Source: Agromyces cerinus subsp. cerinus
Lineage (GTDB): Bacteria > Actinomycetota > Actinomycetes > Actinomycetales > Microbacteriaceae
DNA: 64,000 nt
Assembly (NCBI RefSeq): GCF_900142065.1
Contig: NZ_FSRJ01000001.1
Coordinates: forward strand, 1 to 64,000
Reading direction: 5' to 3'
Shown: positions 28,515 through 37,719 of the stretch, piece after piece
Position numbering within the stretch: the stretch's first letter is position 1
Layout of the letters: the number at the start of each line of letters is the position of its first letter
Made by a program: the position numbers and the translations under genes
The notes under the pieces: generated by a model
The model's database searches: none
The model's input: the letters and a program-made list of their open reading frames with translations, nothing else
Told to the model about the DNA's origin: nothing

Positions 28515-29195
28515 ATGAGCCTCGAACCGGTGGAGACCTCGGGAACCCGGCCGCGGGTCGCGCGTCGGGTGCCGATCGTCGCCGGCGTGGTGTCACTCGT
28601 GCTCGCGAGCCTGCTCGGCGTGCTCGCCTTGACGGCGTCGGGCGAGAATCGCTTCGCCATCGACGAGGCGTGGGCGGAGTTCGTGGTGAGCACGCGTACC
28701 CCGTTCGGGGAGTGGTTCGCCTACGCCATGAACACGCTGGGCGGCGGATTCATCGGGGTGTTCGTGGTGCCGATCGGAGCGGCGATCGTGCTGCTCGTCG
28801 TGCGGCGACCTTGGGGTGCGCTGTACTTCATCGTGGCGTCGGCCGCGAGTGCCGGGATGGTGCAGGTGTTGAAGCACCTGTTCGGGCGTGCGCGGCCAGA
28901 GGACATGATCGTCACCTCCGACTTCGGATCGTTCCCCTCGGGCCATGTCGCGAACGCGGCGACGATCGCGGTCGTCGTCGGCGTGATCGTGCCACGCACC
29001 TGGGTGTGGGTGCTCGGCGCGGTCTACACCGTGCTGATGGCGTACAGCCGCACCTACCTCGGCGCCCACTGGCTGACCGACACCGTCGGCGGGGCACTCG
29101 CCGGGGCTGGCGTCGCGCTGCTGCTCTGGGCGCTGCTGGCGCTCCCGCTCGAACGCGAACGGCTCGCCTGGCCCGCTGGGCAGGCATCGAGATGA
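28515..29195 (+). CDS. PAP2-family membrane phosphatase
   Basis: 226 residues, about six membrane helices. The three phosphatase motifs are complete: KHLFGRARP, PSGH and SRTYLGAHWLTD. By family it dephosphorylates a lipid phosphate (undecaprenyl pyrophosphate or phosphatidic acid) at the outer face of the membrane. Single gene. Confidence 0.93.
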   Translation: MSLEPVETSGTRPRVARRVPIVAGVVSLVLASLLGVLALTASGENRFAIDEAWAEFVVSTRTPFGEWFAYAMNTLGGGFIGVFVVPIGAAIVLLVVRRPWGALYFIVASAASAGMVQVLKHLFGRARPEDMIVTSDFGSFPSGHVANAATIAVVVGVIVPRTWVWVLGAVYTVLMAYSRTYLGAHWLTDTVGGALAGAGVALLLWALLALPLERERLAWPAGQASR

Positions 29196-29201
29196 CGCCT
29201 G

Positions 29202-29231
29202 TTGTCGGAATGCCGAGGCGGATTCCGACAA
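29202..29231. terminator. Long inverted repeat, probable bidirectional terminator
   Basis: TTGTCGGAAT (29202-29211) and ATTCCGACAA (29222-29231) are perfect 10-bp arms with a 10-nt spacer, 7 bp after the PAP2 stop and upstream of the convergent mogA stop. It is less GC-rich than the other terminators here, so a protein site is the alternative. Confidence 0.5.
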
Positions 29232-29310
29232 GATGCGTCGTCTCGACGGGAGTGCGGGCGTCGAGAGGTGCTCGCGTCGAGCAGGTGGCGCTCGCGACCG
29301 CGTCGCGGGG

Positions 29311-29808
29311 TCAGGCGGAGTGGTCGCCGCCCGCGAGCTGATCGAGGGTGTGCTCGAGCACCTCGCCGAGCAGCCCGAGTCCGTCGCGCACCCCGCCGGC
29401 GGAGCCGGGGAGGTTCACGACGAGCGTCGACCCCGACACGCCCGCCAGGCCGCGCGAGAGCAGGGCGGTCGGCGTGGTCGCCGCGCCGCGACGACGCAGC
29501 TCCTCCATGAAGCCCGGCAACTCGCGATCGAGCAGCGGAGCCGTGGCCTCGGGCGTGCCGTCGCTCGTGGAGACCCCGGTGCCGCCCGTCGTGACGATGA
29601 CGGACGGGTGGCCGGCCAGCGCCCGCTGCAGCGCGTCGGCGACGGGCAGGCCGTCGGCGACGACCTCGGGGCCGACGATGTCGAAGCCGCGCTCGGCCAG
29701 CCACCCCGTGATGACCGGGCCGGTGCCATCGACCGCGACGCCCGCCGCGGCACGCGTCGACGCGACGATGACGACGGCGGTGCGCGGCATCCGCTCGGCC
29801 GGGGTCAT
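29311..29808 (-). CDS. mogA: Molybdopterin adenylyltransferase (MogA/MoaB family)
   Basis: 165 residues. It has the MPT-binding motifs VTTGGTGVSTSDGTPEAT and VVNLPGSAGG. It adenylates molybdopterin so that MoeA can insert molybdate. Last gene of the moaD-moeA-moaC-mogA unit; its start at 29808 overlaps the moaC stop by 4 nt. Confidence 0.94.
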   Translation of the reverse strand: MTPAERMPRTAVVIVASTRAAAGVAVDGTGPVITGWLAERGFDIVGPEVVADGLPVADALQRALAGHPSVIVTTGGTGVSTSDGTPEATAPLLDRELPGFMEELRRRGAATTPTALLSRGLAGVSGSTLVVNLPGSAGGVRDGLGLLGEVLEHTLDQLAGGDHSA

Positions 29809-30281
29809 TCGCGCGACCAGTCGCCGCTCTTGCCGCCGGCCTTCGCGAGCACCATCACGTCGGTGACGACCGCGCGGTTGTCGACGGCCTTGATCATGTC
29901 GTAGAGGGTCAGCGCGGAGACGGTCGCGGCGGTCAGCGCCTCCATCTCGACGCCGGTGACGCCCTTCGTGGTGACCGTCGCGACGATGCGCACACGATCG
30001 CCCTCGGGTGTGATGTCGACGTCGAGCTTCGTGAGCGGCAGCGGGTGGCAGAGGGGGATGAGCGTCGACGTCTGCTTGGCGGCCATGATGCCGGCGATGC
30101 GCGCGGTGCCGATCGCCTCGCCCTTCGGCAGGCTGCCGTCGGCGATGGCGTCGACCACGTCGATCCTCGTGACGAGCACGGCCTGCGCGCTCGCCGTGCG
30201 CCGGGTCACCGCCTTGTCGGTGACGTCGACCATGTGCGCGGAGCCGTCGCCGCGCAGATGGGTCAGGCGTGGTTCAGTCAT
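29805..30281 (-). CDS. moaC: Cyclic pyranopterin monophosphate synthase
   Basis: 158 residues. Family motifs: MVDVTDKAVTRRTA, AGIMAAKQTSTLIPLCHPLPL, and GVEMEALTAATVSALTLYDMIKA with the catalytic KA. It carries out the second half of the MoaA/MoaC reaction making cPMP from GTP. The ATG at 30281 overlaps the moeA stop by 8 nt, showing tight coupling. Longer in-frame starts have no homology. Confidence 0.97.
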   Translation of the reverse strand: MTEPRLTHLRGDGSAHMVDVTDKAVTRRTASAQAVLVTRIDVVDAIADGSLPKGEAIGTARIAGIMAAKQTSTLIPLCHPLPLTKLDVDITPEGDRVRIVATVTTKGVTGVEMEALTAATVSALTLYDMIKAVDNRAVVTDVMVLAKAGGKSGDWSRE

Positions 30282-31572
30282 CGATCCTCCAGACGTCGAC
30301 GTGGGCGCCGGCCGGCAGGTCGCCGACACCCACGGGCAGGTGCACGAGCACGGTCGCGTTCGCGTAGGCGTGCAGCAGGTGCGAGCTCGGCGCTCCGACC
30401 TCGACGTCGCCGGCGCCGTCGAGCACCCCGCGACGCACCTGGTGCTTGTCGAGCGGCGAGGTCACGTCATGCGCGAGTCGAAGTCGCGCACGCGGCCGGT
30501 CGGGGGCGAGGCCGGCGAACGCCCGCAGCACGGGGCGCAGGAACAGCTCGAACGAGACGAGTGCGCTGACGGGGTTGCCGGGGAACGCGACGACGGGCAC
30601 GGGGATGTCATCGCCGGTCGCCGGGAACCGGGCGAGCCCCAGACCCTGCGGCCCGCCGGGTTGCAGCGCGACCTTCGCGAACTCCACACCGAGCGGCGCG
30701 AGCGCCTCGCGCACGACCTCGAACGCGCCGGCACTGACACCTCCGGTGGTCACCACGAGATCGACGTGCCGGGCGGATGCCGCGAGCATCGAGGTGAGCG
30801 CCGCCGTGTCGTCGGGGGAGATGGCCTCGCGCACCCTCGCGCCGCTCTCGCGGAGGGCGGCCGCCAGCATCGTCGTGTTGGCGTCGTGGATCTGGCCCGA
30901 GTCGAGCGATGCATCCGGTGCCCGCAGCTCGTGCCCCGTCGAGACCAGCAGCACCGAGACCGGCCGGCGCACCGACACCGTCGTGACCCCGGCGGCGGCC
31001 AGGGCGCCGAGCTGGGCCGGGCCGAGGCGGATGCCGGCGGGCAGGAGACGCTCGCCACGGGCCACGTCGGTGCCGACGCCGCGCACGAAGGCGCCGGCCG
31101 GGGCGGGGCGGTCGAAGGCGACGACGGCCTCTGCCGCGGCGGTGCGCCGGTCGGCGCCGAGTTCGGGGAACCGGGGCGGGTCGGCGGCCTCGATCGGGAC
31201 GACGGCGTCGGCGCCGAGGGGGATCGGGGCTCCGGTCATGACCGGGGTGGCGGTGCCGGGAGCGTGGTGCGCCACGTGGTCGCCCGCGGCGGTCACGGCA
31301 CCGACCGGGAGCACGACGGGCGTGCCGGGGGCAGCGCCGACGAGATCGGCGGCGATCACGGCGTACCCGTCCATCTGGGAGTTCGCGAAGGCGGGCAGGT
31401 CGATCGGGGCGACGACGTCGAGCCCGAGCACGCGCCCGAGCGCCGCAGGCCCGCGACTGCCGTCATGCCCGGCCACCGTCACCCGCTCGAATCCTGCAGG
31501 CTCGCCGAGCGAGGCCCGGATCGGCGCGAGGAGTTCACGCACCGCGTGCTGGTGTTCGGCGAAGGTCCGCAT
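30274..31572 (-). CDS. moeA: Molybdopterin molybdenumtransferase
   Basis: 432 residues. MoeA domains are recognisable: FANSQMDGYAVIAAD, TGHELRAPDASLDSGQIHD, VTTGGVSAG and VAFPGNPVSALVSFELFLRP, plus a C-terminal domain IV. It inserts molybdate into adenylated MPT. Two adjacent ATGs exist (31575 and 31572); GAGG lies 3 nt from the first and 6 nt from the second, so I chose the second. It sits 13 nt after moaD. Confidence 0.95.
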   Translation of the reverse strand: MRTFAEHQHAVRELLAPIRASLGEPAGFERVTVAGHDGSRGPAALGRVLGLDVVAPIDLPAFANSQMDGYAVIAADLVGAAPGTPVVLPVGAVTAAGDHVAHHAPGTATPVMTGAPIPLGADAVVPIEAADPPRFPELGADRRTAAAEAVVAFDRPAPAGAFVRGVGTDVARGERLLPAGIRLGPAQLGALAAAGVTTVSVRRPVSVLLVSTGHELRAPDASLDSGQIHDANTTMLAAALRESGARVREAISPDDTAALTSMLAASARHVDLVVTTGGVSAGAFEVVREALAPLGVEFAKVALQPGGPQGLGLARFPATGDDIPVPVVAFPGNPVSALVSFELFLRPVLRAFAGLAPDRPRARLRLAHDVTSPLDKHQVRRGVLDGAGDVEVGAPSSHLLHAYANATVLVHLPVGVGDLPAGAHVDVWRIDD

Positions 31573-31585
31573 CATGTGCCTCGGA

Positions 31586-31834
31586 TCAGCCGCCCGCGAA
31601 GGGCGGCAGGATGTCGACCTGCGCGGCGACCGGGTGGTCGGCATCGCGTCGCACCGTGCCGTCGACGAGGAACGAGCCCGAGGCGAGCACCTTGGCCATC
31701 GCCGAGCCGTGGCGTTCGACGAGCAGTGCGCCGAGCGAGCCGAGCGTGGCGGGGTCGCTCACGTCGAGCCGTTCCTCGTCGCGACCGGCCGCCTCGGCGG
31801 CGGCGGCGAAGTACCGCACGGTCACGATCGTCAT
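31586..31834 (-). CDS. moaD: Molybdopterin synthase small subunit
   Basis: 82 residues, ubiquitin-like fold, ending in the required Gly-Gly (PPFAGG). Its C-terminus is adenylated by MoeB, thiolated, and supplies sulfur to cPMP with MoaE. First gene of the minus-strand Moco unit, and probably leaderless. It is divergent from moeB, its activating enzyme, 155 bp away. Confidence 0.95.
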   Translation of the reverse strand: MTIVTVRYFAAAAEAAGRDEERLDVSDPATLGSLGALLVERHGSAMAKVLASGSFLVDGTVRRDADHPVAAQVDILPPFAGG

Positions 31835-31840
31835 GCCCCG

Positions 31841-31846
31841 ATGCTA
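31841..31846 (-). promoter_or_regulatory. -10 box of leaderless moaD-moeA-moaC-mogA mRNA
   Basis: On the minus strand TAGCAT lies 6 nt before the ATG at 31834. Confidence 0.6.
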
Positions 31847-31976
31847 CCGGCAGCGGTGCCATGGCAGTCGGGCTGCTGCGCGCAGACCTCGGAGCCGGGA
31901 CCGAGGTCTGCTGCGCTGCCGGCCACCGCGATCGGGCAGGGGTCGCGAGGCCTCGGCCGTGCATCGAGGCGCTGCG

Positions 31977-31982
31977 TACAAT
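31977..31982 (+). promoter_or_regulatory. -10 box of leaderless moeB-moaE mRNA
   Basis: TACAAT, 5 of 6 to the consensus, lies 7 nt before the ATG at 31990. The 155-bp moaD-moeB region holds both divergent promoters; I saw no Moco-riboswitch-like fold. Confidence 0.6.
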
Positions 31983-31989
31983 GGCGGGC

Positions 31990-33156
31990 ATGCACCCGCT
32001 CGTCGAGCCCGGCCCGCCGCTCGCGGCCGAGCGCGTCGCGCGATTCAGCCGGCAGCTCATGCTCCCGGGCTTCGGCGAACTCGCCCAGCGGCGGCTCGCG
32101 GCGGCTCGCGTGCTCGTCGTGGGCGCCGGGGGACTCGGCAGCGCCGTGGTGCCCTCACTCGCCGGCGCGGGCGTCGGCACGATCGGCATCGTCGACGACG
32201 ACGTCGTCGAACTCTCGAACCTGCATCGGCAGACGAGCCACGGCGTCGCCGACCTCGGCCGTGCGAAGGTCGACTCGCTCGCCGAGACGGTCGCCGCGAT
32301 CGACCCCGAGTGCCGGGTCGTCCGCCACCGCCGCCGACTGACCGCCGCCGACATCCGCGACGTGCTCGCCGGCTACGACCTCGTCGTCGACGGCAGCGAC
32401 AACTTCCCGACGCGCTACCTCGTCAACGACGCCGCATCGCTCGCGGGGGTGCCGCTCGTCTGGGGTGCGATCCTGCGCTTCCACGGCCAGGTCGGCACCG
32501 CGTGGCACGCGCACGGGCCGGGCTACCGTGACCTGTTCCCGGTGCCGCCCTCGCCCGACGAGGTGCTCTCGTGCGAGGCCGGCGGGGTGCTGCCGAGTCT
32601 CTGCACCACGGTCGGCGGGCTGATGGCGACCGAGGTCGTGAAGCTCATCACGGGCGTCGGCGAGCCGCTCATCGGCCGGGTCACCACCGTCGACGCACTC
32701 TCGGGGCGGTCGCGCGAGATCGCGTACTCGGCGATCGCCGACGCCCCCGAGATCACGGACCTCATCGACTACGAGGCGTTCTGCGGCCTGCGAACGGCCC
32801 AGCAGGCGACGGATGACGCGGCGCCCGCGCCCGCGCCGGCGGTGCCGGCCGTGACGGCGGCGGGCCTGCTCGAACGCCTTCGCGACGGCGCCGCGTTCAC
32901 CCTGCTCGACGTGCGCGAACCTGAGGAGGCCGAGCGCGGGCGCATCCGCGACAGCGTGCTCGTGCCGCTCGCCGCCCTCGCCGGGGGCGCGGGTCCGACG
33001 CCGGGATCGGGTCCGGTCGTCGTCTACTGCGAGCACGACCTGCGTTCCCGGCGCGCAGCCCGGCTCCTCCGCGACCGCGGCGTCACCGAGGTGGAGTACC
33101 TCGCGGGCGGCATCGCGGGCTTCGCCGCCGTCGCCGGCGAACTCGTGCAGCGATGA
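31990..33156 (+). CDS. moeB: MoaD-activating E1-like enzyme with rhodanese domain
   Basis: 388 residues. The ThiF/MoeB adenylation domain (1-~265) has VVGAGGLGSAVVPSLAGAGVG, DDDVVELSNLHRQ, SDNFPTRYLVND and the SCEAGGVLPSLC segment. A C-terminal rhodanese domain (~290-388) has active-site YCEHDLRS. It adenylates the MoaD C-terminus and, through the rhodanese part, probably delivers sulfur (as in MOCS3-type proteins). It may also serve ThiS. The usual CxxC zinc pairs of MoeB are not obvious; I see only FCG. Stop overlaps moaE by 4 nt. Confidence 0.93.
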   Translation: MHPLVEPGPPLAAERVARFSRQLMLPGFGELAQRRLAAARVLVVGAGGLGSAVVPSLAGAGVGTIGIVDDDVVELSNLHRQTSHGVADLGRAKVDSLAETVAAIDPECRVVRHRRRLTAADIRDVLAGYDLVVDGSDNFPTRYLVNDAASLAGVPLVWGAILRFHGQVGTAWHAHGPGYRDLFPVPPSPDEVLSCEAGGVLPSLCTTVGGLMATEVVKLITGVGEPLIGRVTTVDALSGRSREIAYSAIADAPEITDLIDYEAFCGLRTAQQATDDAAPAPAPAVPAVTAAGLLERLRDGAAFTLLDVREPEEAERGRIRDSVLVPLAALAGGAGPTPGSGPVVVYCEHDLRSRRAARLLRDRGVTEVEYLAGGIAGFAAVAGELVQR

Positions 33157-33641
33157 GCCCGGAGATGAGCCCGGAGCACGAGGCATCCGTCGACCCTGAA
33201 TCCGACCGCGTGAGGAACCCTGCCCGCATGAACGAACCCCTGGCCCTCGTCACGGCCGAGCCGATCGACGAGTCCGCCGTGCGCGCGGCGGTCGAAGCCG
33301 ACGCGAGCGGTGCCCTCGTCGTGTTCCTCGGCATCGTGCGCGATCACGACGGCGGGCGTGGCGTGCTCGCCCTCGACTATCGCGCGCATCCCGAGGCGGA
33401 GCGGTTCCTGGCCGACTGCGTGCGCCAGGTCGCCGCGGAGACCGGCATCGCCGTGGCGGCCGTGCACCGGGTGGGGGAGCTCCGCATCGGCGACGTGGCG
33501 CTCTGCGCTGCGGCATCCGCTGCGCATCGTGCCGAGGCGTTCGACGCGTGCGAACGCCTCGTCGAACTCGTCAAGCAGCAGGTGCCGATCTGGAAGCGGC
33601 AGCACTTCGTCGACGGCGTCTCGGAGTGGGTCGGGCTCTGA
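33153..33641 (+). CDS. moaE: Molybdopterin synthase large subunit
   Basis: 162 residues. The core begins LALVTAEPIDE and includes GALVVFLGIVRDHDGG, the RVGELRIGDVALCAA segment and active-site Lys in VKQQVPIWKRQHF. It converts cPMP to molybdopterin with MoaD. The ATG at 33153 overlaps the moeB stop; an internal ATG at 33229 would trim a nonhomologous Glu-rich leader. Confidence 0.95.
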   Translation: MSPEMSPEHEASVDPESDRVRNPARMNEPLALVTAEPIDESAVRAAVEADASGALVVFLGIVRDHDGGRGVLALDYRAHPEAERFLADCVRQVAAETGIAVAAVHRVGELRIGDVALCAAASAAHRAEAFDACERLVELVKQQVPIWKRQHFVDGVSEWVGL

Positions 33642-33674
33642 GGCAGTGCCCGCGAACCGGTGAACCGCGGCCGG

Positions 33675-34784
33675 TCAGCCGCCGATGTAGGACATCTCGA
33701 TCTTCGGCCGCGCGTCGCGCAGCTCGGGTGTGAGGCGGGCCCGGACCTCGGAATAGCGATCGTCGCGCGCACCCCAGATCGCAGCCATCGCGGCGGCGAG
33801 CCCCTCGTCGTCGACGCCGCCGCGCAGGAGCGCGCGCAGGTCGTGGCCCTCGGAGGCGAACAGACAGGTGAAGAGCCGGCCGTCGGTCGAGATGCGGGCG
33901 CGGTTGCAGGTGCCGCAGAAGGCCTTCGTGACGCTCGAGATCACGCCGATCTCGCCGCCGCCGTCGCGGTAGCGCCAGCGGGCCGCCGTCTCGCCGGGCA
34001 CGAGGGCCCCCACTGGCTCGAGCGGCAGTTCGCGGCCGATGCGCTCGACGACCTCGGCCGAGGGCACGACCTCGTCGAGGCTCCAGCCGTTCGAGGTGCC
34101 GACGTCCATGTACTCGATGAATCGCAGGCTGAACGGGGTGCCGTGGAAGTGGCGGGCCATCGGCAGCACCTCGTGGTCGTTCACGCCGCGCTTGACGACC
34201 ATGTTGACCTTGATCGGGCCGAGGCCTGCTGCGCGGGCGGCCTCCATGCCGTCGAGCACCCTGGCGATCGGGAAGCCGACGTCGTTCATCGCGCGGAACA
34301 CGTCGTCGTCGAGGGAGTCGAGCGAGACGGTGACGCGGGTGAGACCGGCGGCCTTCAACGCGTCGGCCTTCACCGCGAGCGCGGCGCCGTTGGTGGTGAG
34401 CGCGATCTCGAGCGGGCGGCCGTCGGGTGTACGGAGTTCGGCGAGACGTGCGATGAGCTCCTCGATGCCGCGTCGGAGCAGCGGCTCGCCGCCCGTGAGC
34501 CGGAGCTTTTCGACCCCGTGCGCCGCGGCGACGCGAGCCAGGCGGGTGATCTCGTCGAAGTCGAGCATCTCTTCACGCTCGAGGAAGGCGTAGTCGCGCC
34601 CGAACACCGTCTTCGGCATGCAGTACACGCAGCGGAAGTTGCAGCGATCGGTGACCGAGATGCGGAGGTCGCGGAGCGGCCGGTCGAGGCGATCGGCGAG
34701 CCGACCCGTCGCGGGCAGGCGCCGCGCCCCGATGCCCGAACCGCCGTTGGAACGGGGCGGATCGACCGATGATCTCGACGTCAC
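33675..34784 (-). CDS. moaA: GTP 3',8-cyclase
   Basis: 369 residues, radical-SAM enzyme. The N-terminal cluster ligands are C48, C52 and C55 ([10 protein letters not shown]); C-terminal cluster FCGTCNRAR with a later Cys in FTCLF; C-terminal Gly-Gly (SYIGG) as required. It starts Moco synthesis from GTP. GTG start at 34784 has AGGGGGTG upstream. It lies 24 bp after modC on the same strand, so it is probably part of the molybdate operon. Confidence 0.97.
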   Translation of the reverse strand: MTSRSSVDPPRSNGGSGIGARRLPATGRLADRLDRPLRDLRISVTDRCNFRCVYCMPKTVFGRDYAFLEREEMLDFDEITRLARVAAAHGVEKLRLTGGEPLLRRGIEELIARLAELRTPDGRPLEIALTTNGAALAVKADALKAAGLTRVTVSLDSLDDDVFRAMNDVGFPIARVLDGMEAARAAGLGPIKVNMVVKRGVNDHEVLPMARHFHGTPFSLRFIEYMDVGTSNGWSLDEVVPSAEVVERIGRELPLEPVGALVPGETAARWRYRDGGGEIGVISSVTKAFCGTCNRARISTDGRLFTCLFASEGHDLRALLRGGVDDEGLAAAMAAIWGARDDRYSEVRARLTPELRDARPKIEMSYIGG

Positions 34785-34808
34785 GGGAGCACCCCCTGTT
34801 CGTGGCGT

Positions 34809-36023
34809 CTACCGTAACACCGAGGCGGGCAGCGCCCGCACCGACACCTCCGCTGCAGGAATCGTGAAGTCGAGCCGCGCGCCCGTCGTGAGGTCGAGTG
34901 AGACCGCCGCGGCCGACGGCACGTCCACGACGAGATCGGGCAGTTCGGCGATGCCGATGCGTACACCTCCGGGCACGGGGCGCAACTGGGCGACGGTGCC
35001 GGTCCAGCGATTGACGGCGGATGCCGCGGGCGCGCGATGGTCCGCGGGCGCCGCGTGCACCGCGCCGGGGCTGAAGACGGCGGATGCCGCGGAGCCGACC
35101 GGCGGGTCCGTGTCGCCGGTGCCGGTGCCTGGGGCGGAGCCCCGGAGACGGAAGAGCGGAACGCCCTGGCCGTGGGCCGAGGGAGTCGCCGGAACCACGA
35201 CGCAGCCCTCGTCGTCGACGGAGCCGACGACGAGGTTCACCCCCGCGAGCGCGGCGGCGAACGGCGTCGTCGGATGCCCCAGCACCTCCGAGGTCGCCCC
35301 GTCGGCCGCGATGCGGCCCTCCTGGAGCACGACCGACCGTCGGGCGAGCACGATCGCATCGAGCGGGTCGTGGGTGACGAGCACGACCGGAATGCGAGCG
35401 GAGCCGGGAACGCCGGAGATCAGCTCGCGCATCTCGGCGGCGGCCTGCACGTCGAGCGCGGCGAACGGCTCGTCGAGCAGCAGCACCTCGGGTTCCGCGG
35501 CGAGCGTGCGCGCAAGAGCCACTCGCTGCTGCTGACCGCCCGAGAGCTGCCGCGGCCGCCGCAGGGCGAGTTCGGCGAGGCCGAACTGCTCGAGCCGTGC
35601 TCGCGCCGCCGCCCGCGCGGCATGGGTGCGCGCGCCGCGTGCTCGCGCCGCGAACGCGACGTTCTCGAGCACGCTCAGGTGCGGGAACAGCAGCGGTTGC
35701 TGCCCGAGCAGGCCGACTCGGCGCTGTTCGGGGGCGACGTCGTGCTGCGCCGAGCGGGGCCCGGCCCCGCGCCGCGTGAGTTCGCGTCCGCCGACGTGCA
35801 CGCTGCCCGAGTCGGGCAGCACCGTGCCGGCGATCGCGTGGAGAAGTGTCGACTTGCCCGCGCCGTTCGGTCCGAGCACGGCGAGGATCTCACCCGGTGC
35901 CACCTCGATGCGGGCGCGCAGCTCGAACGCGCCGATCGATGCCGCGACATCGGCGACGAGGCCCGCGGACGTCGCGGAGACGGCGCCGCCCGCGCTGCCC
36001 CCGCCGCTCGCTCCACCGCTCAT
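34809..36023 (-). CDS. modC: Molybdate ABC transporter ATPase with C-terminal Mop-type domain
   Basis: 404 residues. Walker A GPNGAGKST, signature LSGGQQQRVALARTLA, Walker B VLLLDEPFAALD, H-loop THDPLDA. After a Pro/Gly-rich insertion (~265-335) a Mop/TOBE-like molybdate-binding domain (~336-395) closes the protein. The start overlaps the modB stop (ATGA); the Gly/Ser-rich first 20 residues are unusual. Confidence 0.94.
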   Translation of the reverse strand: MSGGASGGGSAGGAVSATSAGLVADVAASIGAFELRARIEVAPGEILAVLGPNGAGKSTLLHAIAGTVLPDSGSVHVGGRELTRRGAGPRSAQHDVAPEQRRVGLLGQQPLLFPHLSVLENVAFAARARGARTHAARAAARARLEQFGLAELALRRPRQLSGGQQQRVALARTLAAEPEVLLLDEPFAALDVQAAAEMRELISGVPGSARIPVVLVTHDPLDAIVLARRSVVLQEGRIAADGATSEVLGHPTTPFAAALAGVNLVVGSVDDEGCVVVPATPSAHGQGVPLFRLRGSAPGTGTGDTDPPVGSAASAVFSPGAVHAAPADHRAPAASAVNRWTGTVAQLRPVPGGVRIGIAELPDLVVDVPSAAAVSLDLTTGARLDFTIPAAEVSVRALPASVLR

Positions 36024-36901
36024 CGCGCGGTGTCCTCGCGCCAGCCGCGCATGACGAGCAGCACCGCGACCGCCACCACGATGAGCATGAGGGAGAGCGC
36101 GATCGCCGTGTCTTCGCTGACGCCCGCCCCGTTGAACGCCGTGTAGATCGCGAGCGGCATCGTGCGCGTCGTGCCGGCCGCGTTGCCGGCGAACAGCGCG
36201 GTCGCGCCGAACTCGCCGAGCGCTCGGGCGAAGCAGAGCACGGTGCCCGCGAGGAGCCCCGGGCCGATGAGCGGCAGGGTGATGCGGCGGAAGACGGTGA
36301 AGCGTCGGGCTCCGAGTCCCGCGGCGACGGACTCGAAGCCCGTGCCTGCGGTGCGCAGGGCGCCTTCGACCGAGATGACGAGGAACGGCAGCGCCACGAA
36401 CGTCTGCGCGATCACGACCGCGGTCGTGGTGAACGGCACCCGCAGTCCGAATGCCTCGAGCGCGCCGCCGAACAGGCCGGTCCGGCCGAGCAGGGCGAGC
36501 AGGGCGATGCCGCCCACGAGCGGCGGCAGCACGAGCGGCAGCGTCGAGAGGGTGCGCAGCACCGCCGCGACCGGCCGGGAGCTGCGGGCGACGACGAACG
36601 CCAGCGGCACGCCGAGCACGACGCAGACCGCCGTCGCGATCGTCGCGGTGACGAGTGACAGGCCGAGGGCGTCGAGTGCGGCCGGCGAGGTCACCGCGGC
36701 GGGCACGCTCGCCCAGTCGAGCCGGAGGAGCAGGGCGGCGAGCGGCAGCACGAGCACCGCGACGGCGAGGCCCGCCGGCACGAGGATCCATGGCGGCAGG
36801 GACGCACGACGTGCGGCAGGGCCCGGCGCGCGAGCGACATCGCCGGCCGGGCCGGCGACGTTGCCGCGCCCGACCGGCTCCCTGCGGGCGAGGTCGGTCA
36901 C
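36020..36901 (-). CDS. modB: Molybdate ABC transporter permease
   Basis: 293 residues, six membrane helices after a ~35-residue cytosolic leader. The ModB coupling motif EGALRTAGTGFESVAAGLGA and the late ALGEFGATALFAGN are characteristic. GTG start overlaps the modA stop. Confidence 0.95.
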   Translation of the reverse strand: MTDLARREPVGRGNVAGPAGDVARAPGPAARRASLPPWILVPAGLAVAVLVLPLAALLLRLDWASVPAAVTSPAALDALGLSLVTATIATAVCVVLGVPLAFVVARSSRPVAAVLRTLSTLPLVLPPLVGGIALLALLGRTGLFGGALEAFGLRVPFTTTAVVIAQTFVALPFLVISVEGALRTAGTGFESVAAGLGARRFTVFRRITLPLIGPGLLAGTVLCFARALGEFGATALFAGNAAGTTRTMPLAIYTAFNGAGVSEDTAIALSLMLIVVAVAVLLVMRGWREDTAR

Positions 36902-37719
36902 GGCGGACCGAATCCGAAGGAGGCCAGCACCTCGGCGCCCTCCGCGGAGCGCACGAACCGGACGAACTCGCGTGCTGCCGACGGATTCGCGCCGTCGGCG
37001 AGCGCGGCGACCGGGTAGGTGTTGGTCGCGGCATCCGCACCGTCGATCCCGATGCCCTCGACCGCGCCGTCGGCGGCCTGCACGTCGGTCACGTAGACGA
37101 GGCCGGCATCGGCCTCACCCGAGCGGACCTTCGTGAGCACGGCGCTGACGTTCTGCTCCTCGCTGACGGGCGTCACGTCGACCCCGGCGCGATCGAACAG
37201 CGTCTGCGCTGCATGGCCGCACGGCACCTCCGGGGCGCAGAGCACGACGAGCGGGTGAGCGGATGCCGCCGCACCGAGGTCGTCGAGCGCGTCGATGCCG
37301 AACGGGTTGCCCGGTTGCACCGCGATCTCGAGCACGTTCGAGGCGAAGGTCTCGGGCTCTCCGTCGATGAGGCCGGCGTCGGCGACGGTCGCCATGGTGC
37401 GGTCGTCGGCCGAGGCGAAGACATCGGCGGCGGCGCCCTCGACGAGCTGGGTCGCGAGAGTCGACGATCCGTCGTAGGTGATCGGAGCGACGTCGAGACC
37501 CGGGTGCCGCGCTTCGAAGCGGGCGGCGAGTTCGTCGAACGCGCCGCTGAGGGAGGCGGCGGCGAAGATCGTGAGCCCGCCCCGAAGCTCCGAGGTCGTC
37601 GCGTCCGACGACCCGGTCGGATCGGCGGAGGGCGCGGTGCCCCCGCCGGCGCAACCGCCGAACGCGACGGCGAGGATCGCGGCCGACGCCGCGACGAGCA
37701 CACGACGGGTCCGGGTCAT
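36898..37719 (-). CDS. modA: Molybdate-binding lipoprotein
   Basis: 273 residues. Lipobox FGGC with Cys23. The oxyanion-pocket motifs LTIFAAASLSGAFDELAARF and YDGSSTLATQLVEGAAADVFASAD are those of ModA. It captures molybdate/tungstate outside the membrane for ModBC. Start overlaps the regulator stop by 4 nt. Confidence 0.95.
   Translation of the reverse strand: MTRTRRVLVAASAAILAVAFGGCAGGGTAPSADPTGSSDATTSELRGGLTIFAAASLSGAFDELAARFEARHPGLDVAPITYDGSSTLATQLVEGAAADVFASADDRTMATVADAGLIDGEPETFASNVLEIAVQPGNPFGIDALDDLGAAASAHPLVVLCAPEVPCGHAAQTLFDRAGVDVTPVSEEQNVSAVLTKVRSGEADAGLVYVTDVQAADGAVEGIGIDGADAATNTYPVAALADGANPSAAREFVRFVRSAEGAEVLASFGFGPP

Noticed and set aside
31835..31989. Molybdenum-cofactor riboswitch before moaD or moeB
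   Set aside because: Both genes appear leaderless, leaving no 5' leader to hold an RNA switch.
36024..37040. Long N-terminal extension of modC over modB
   Set aside because: It has no homology, and modB in its own frame has all the permease motifs. The modC ATG at 36023 overlaps the modB stop.
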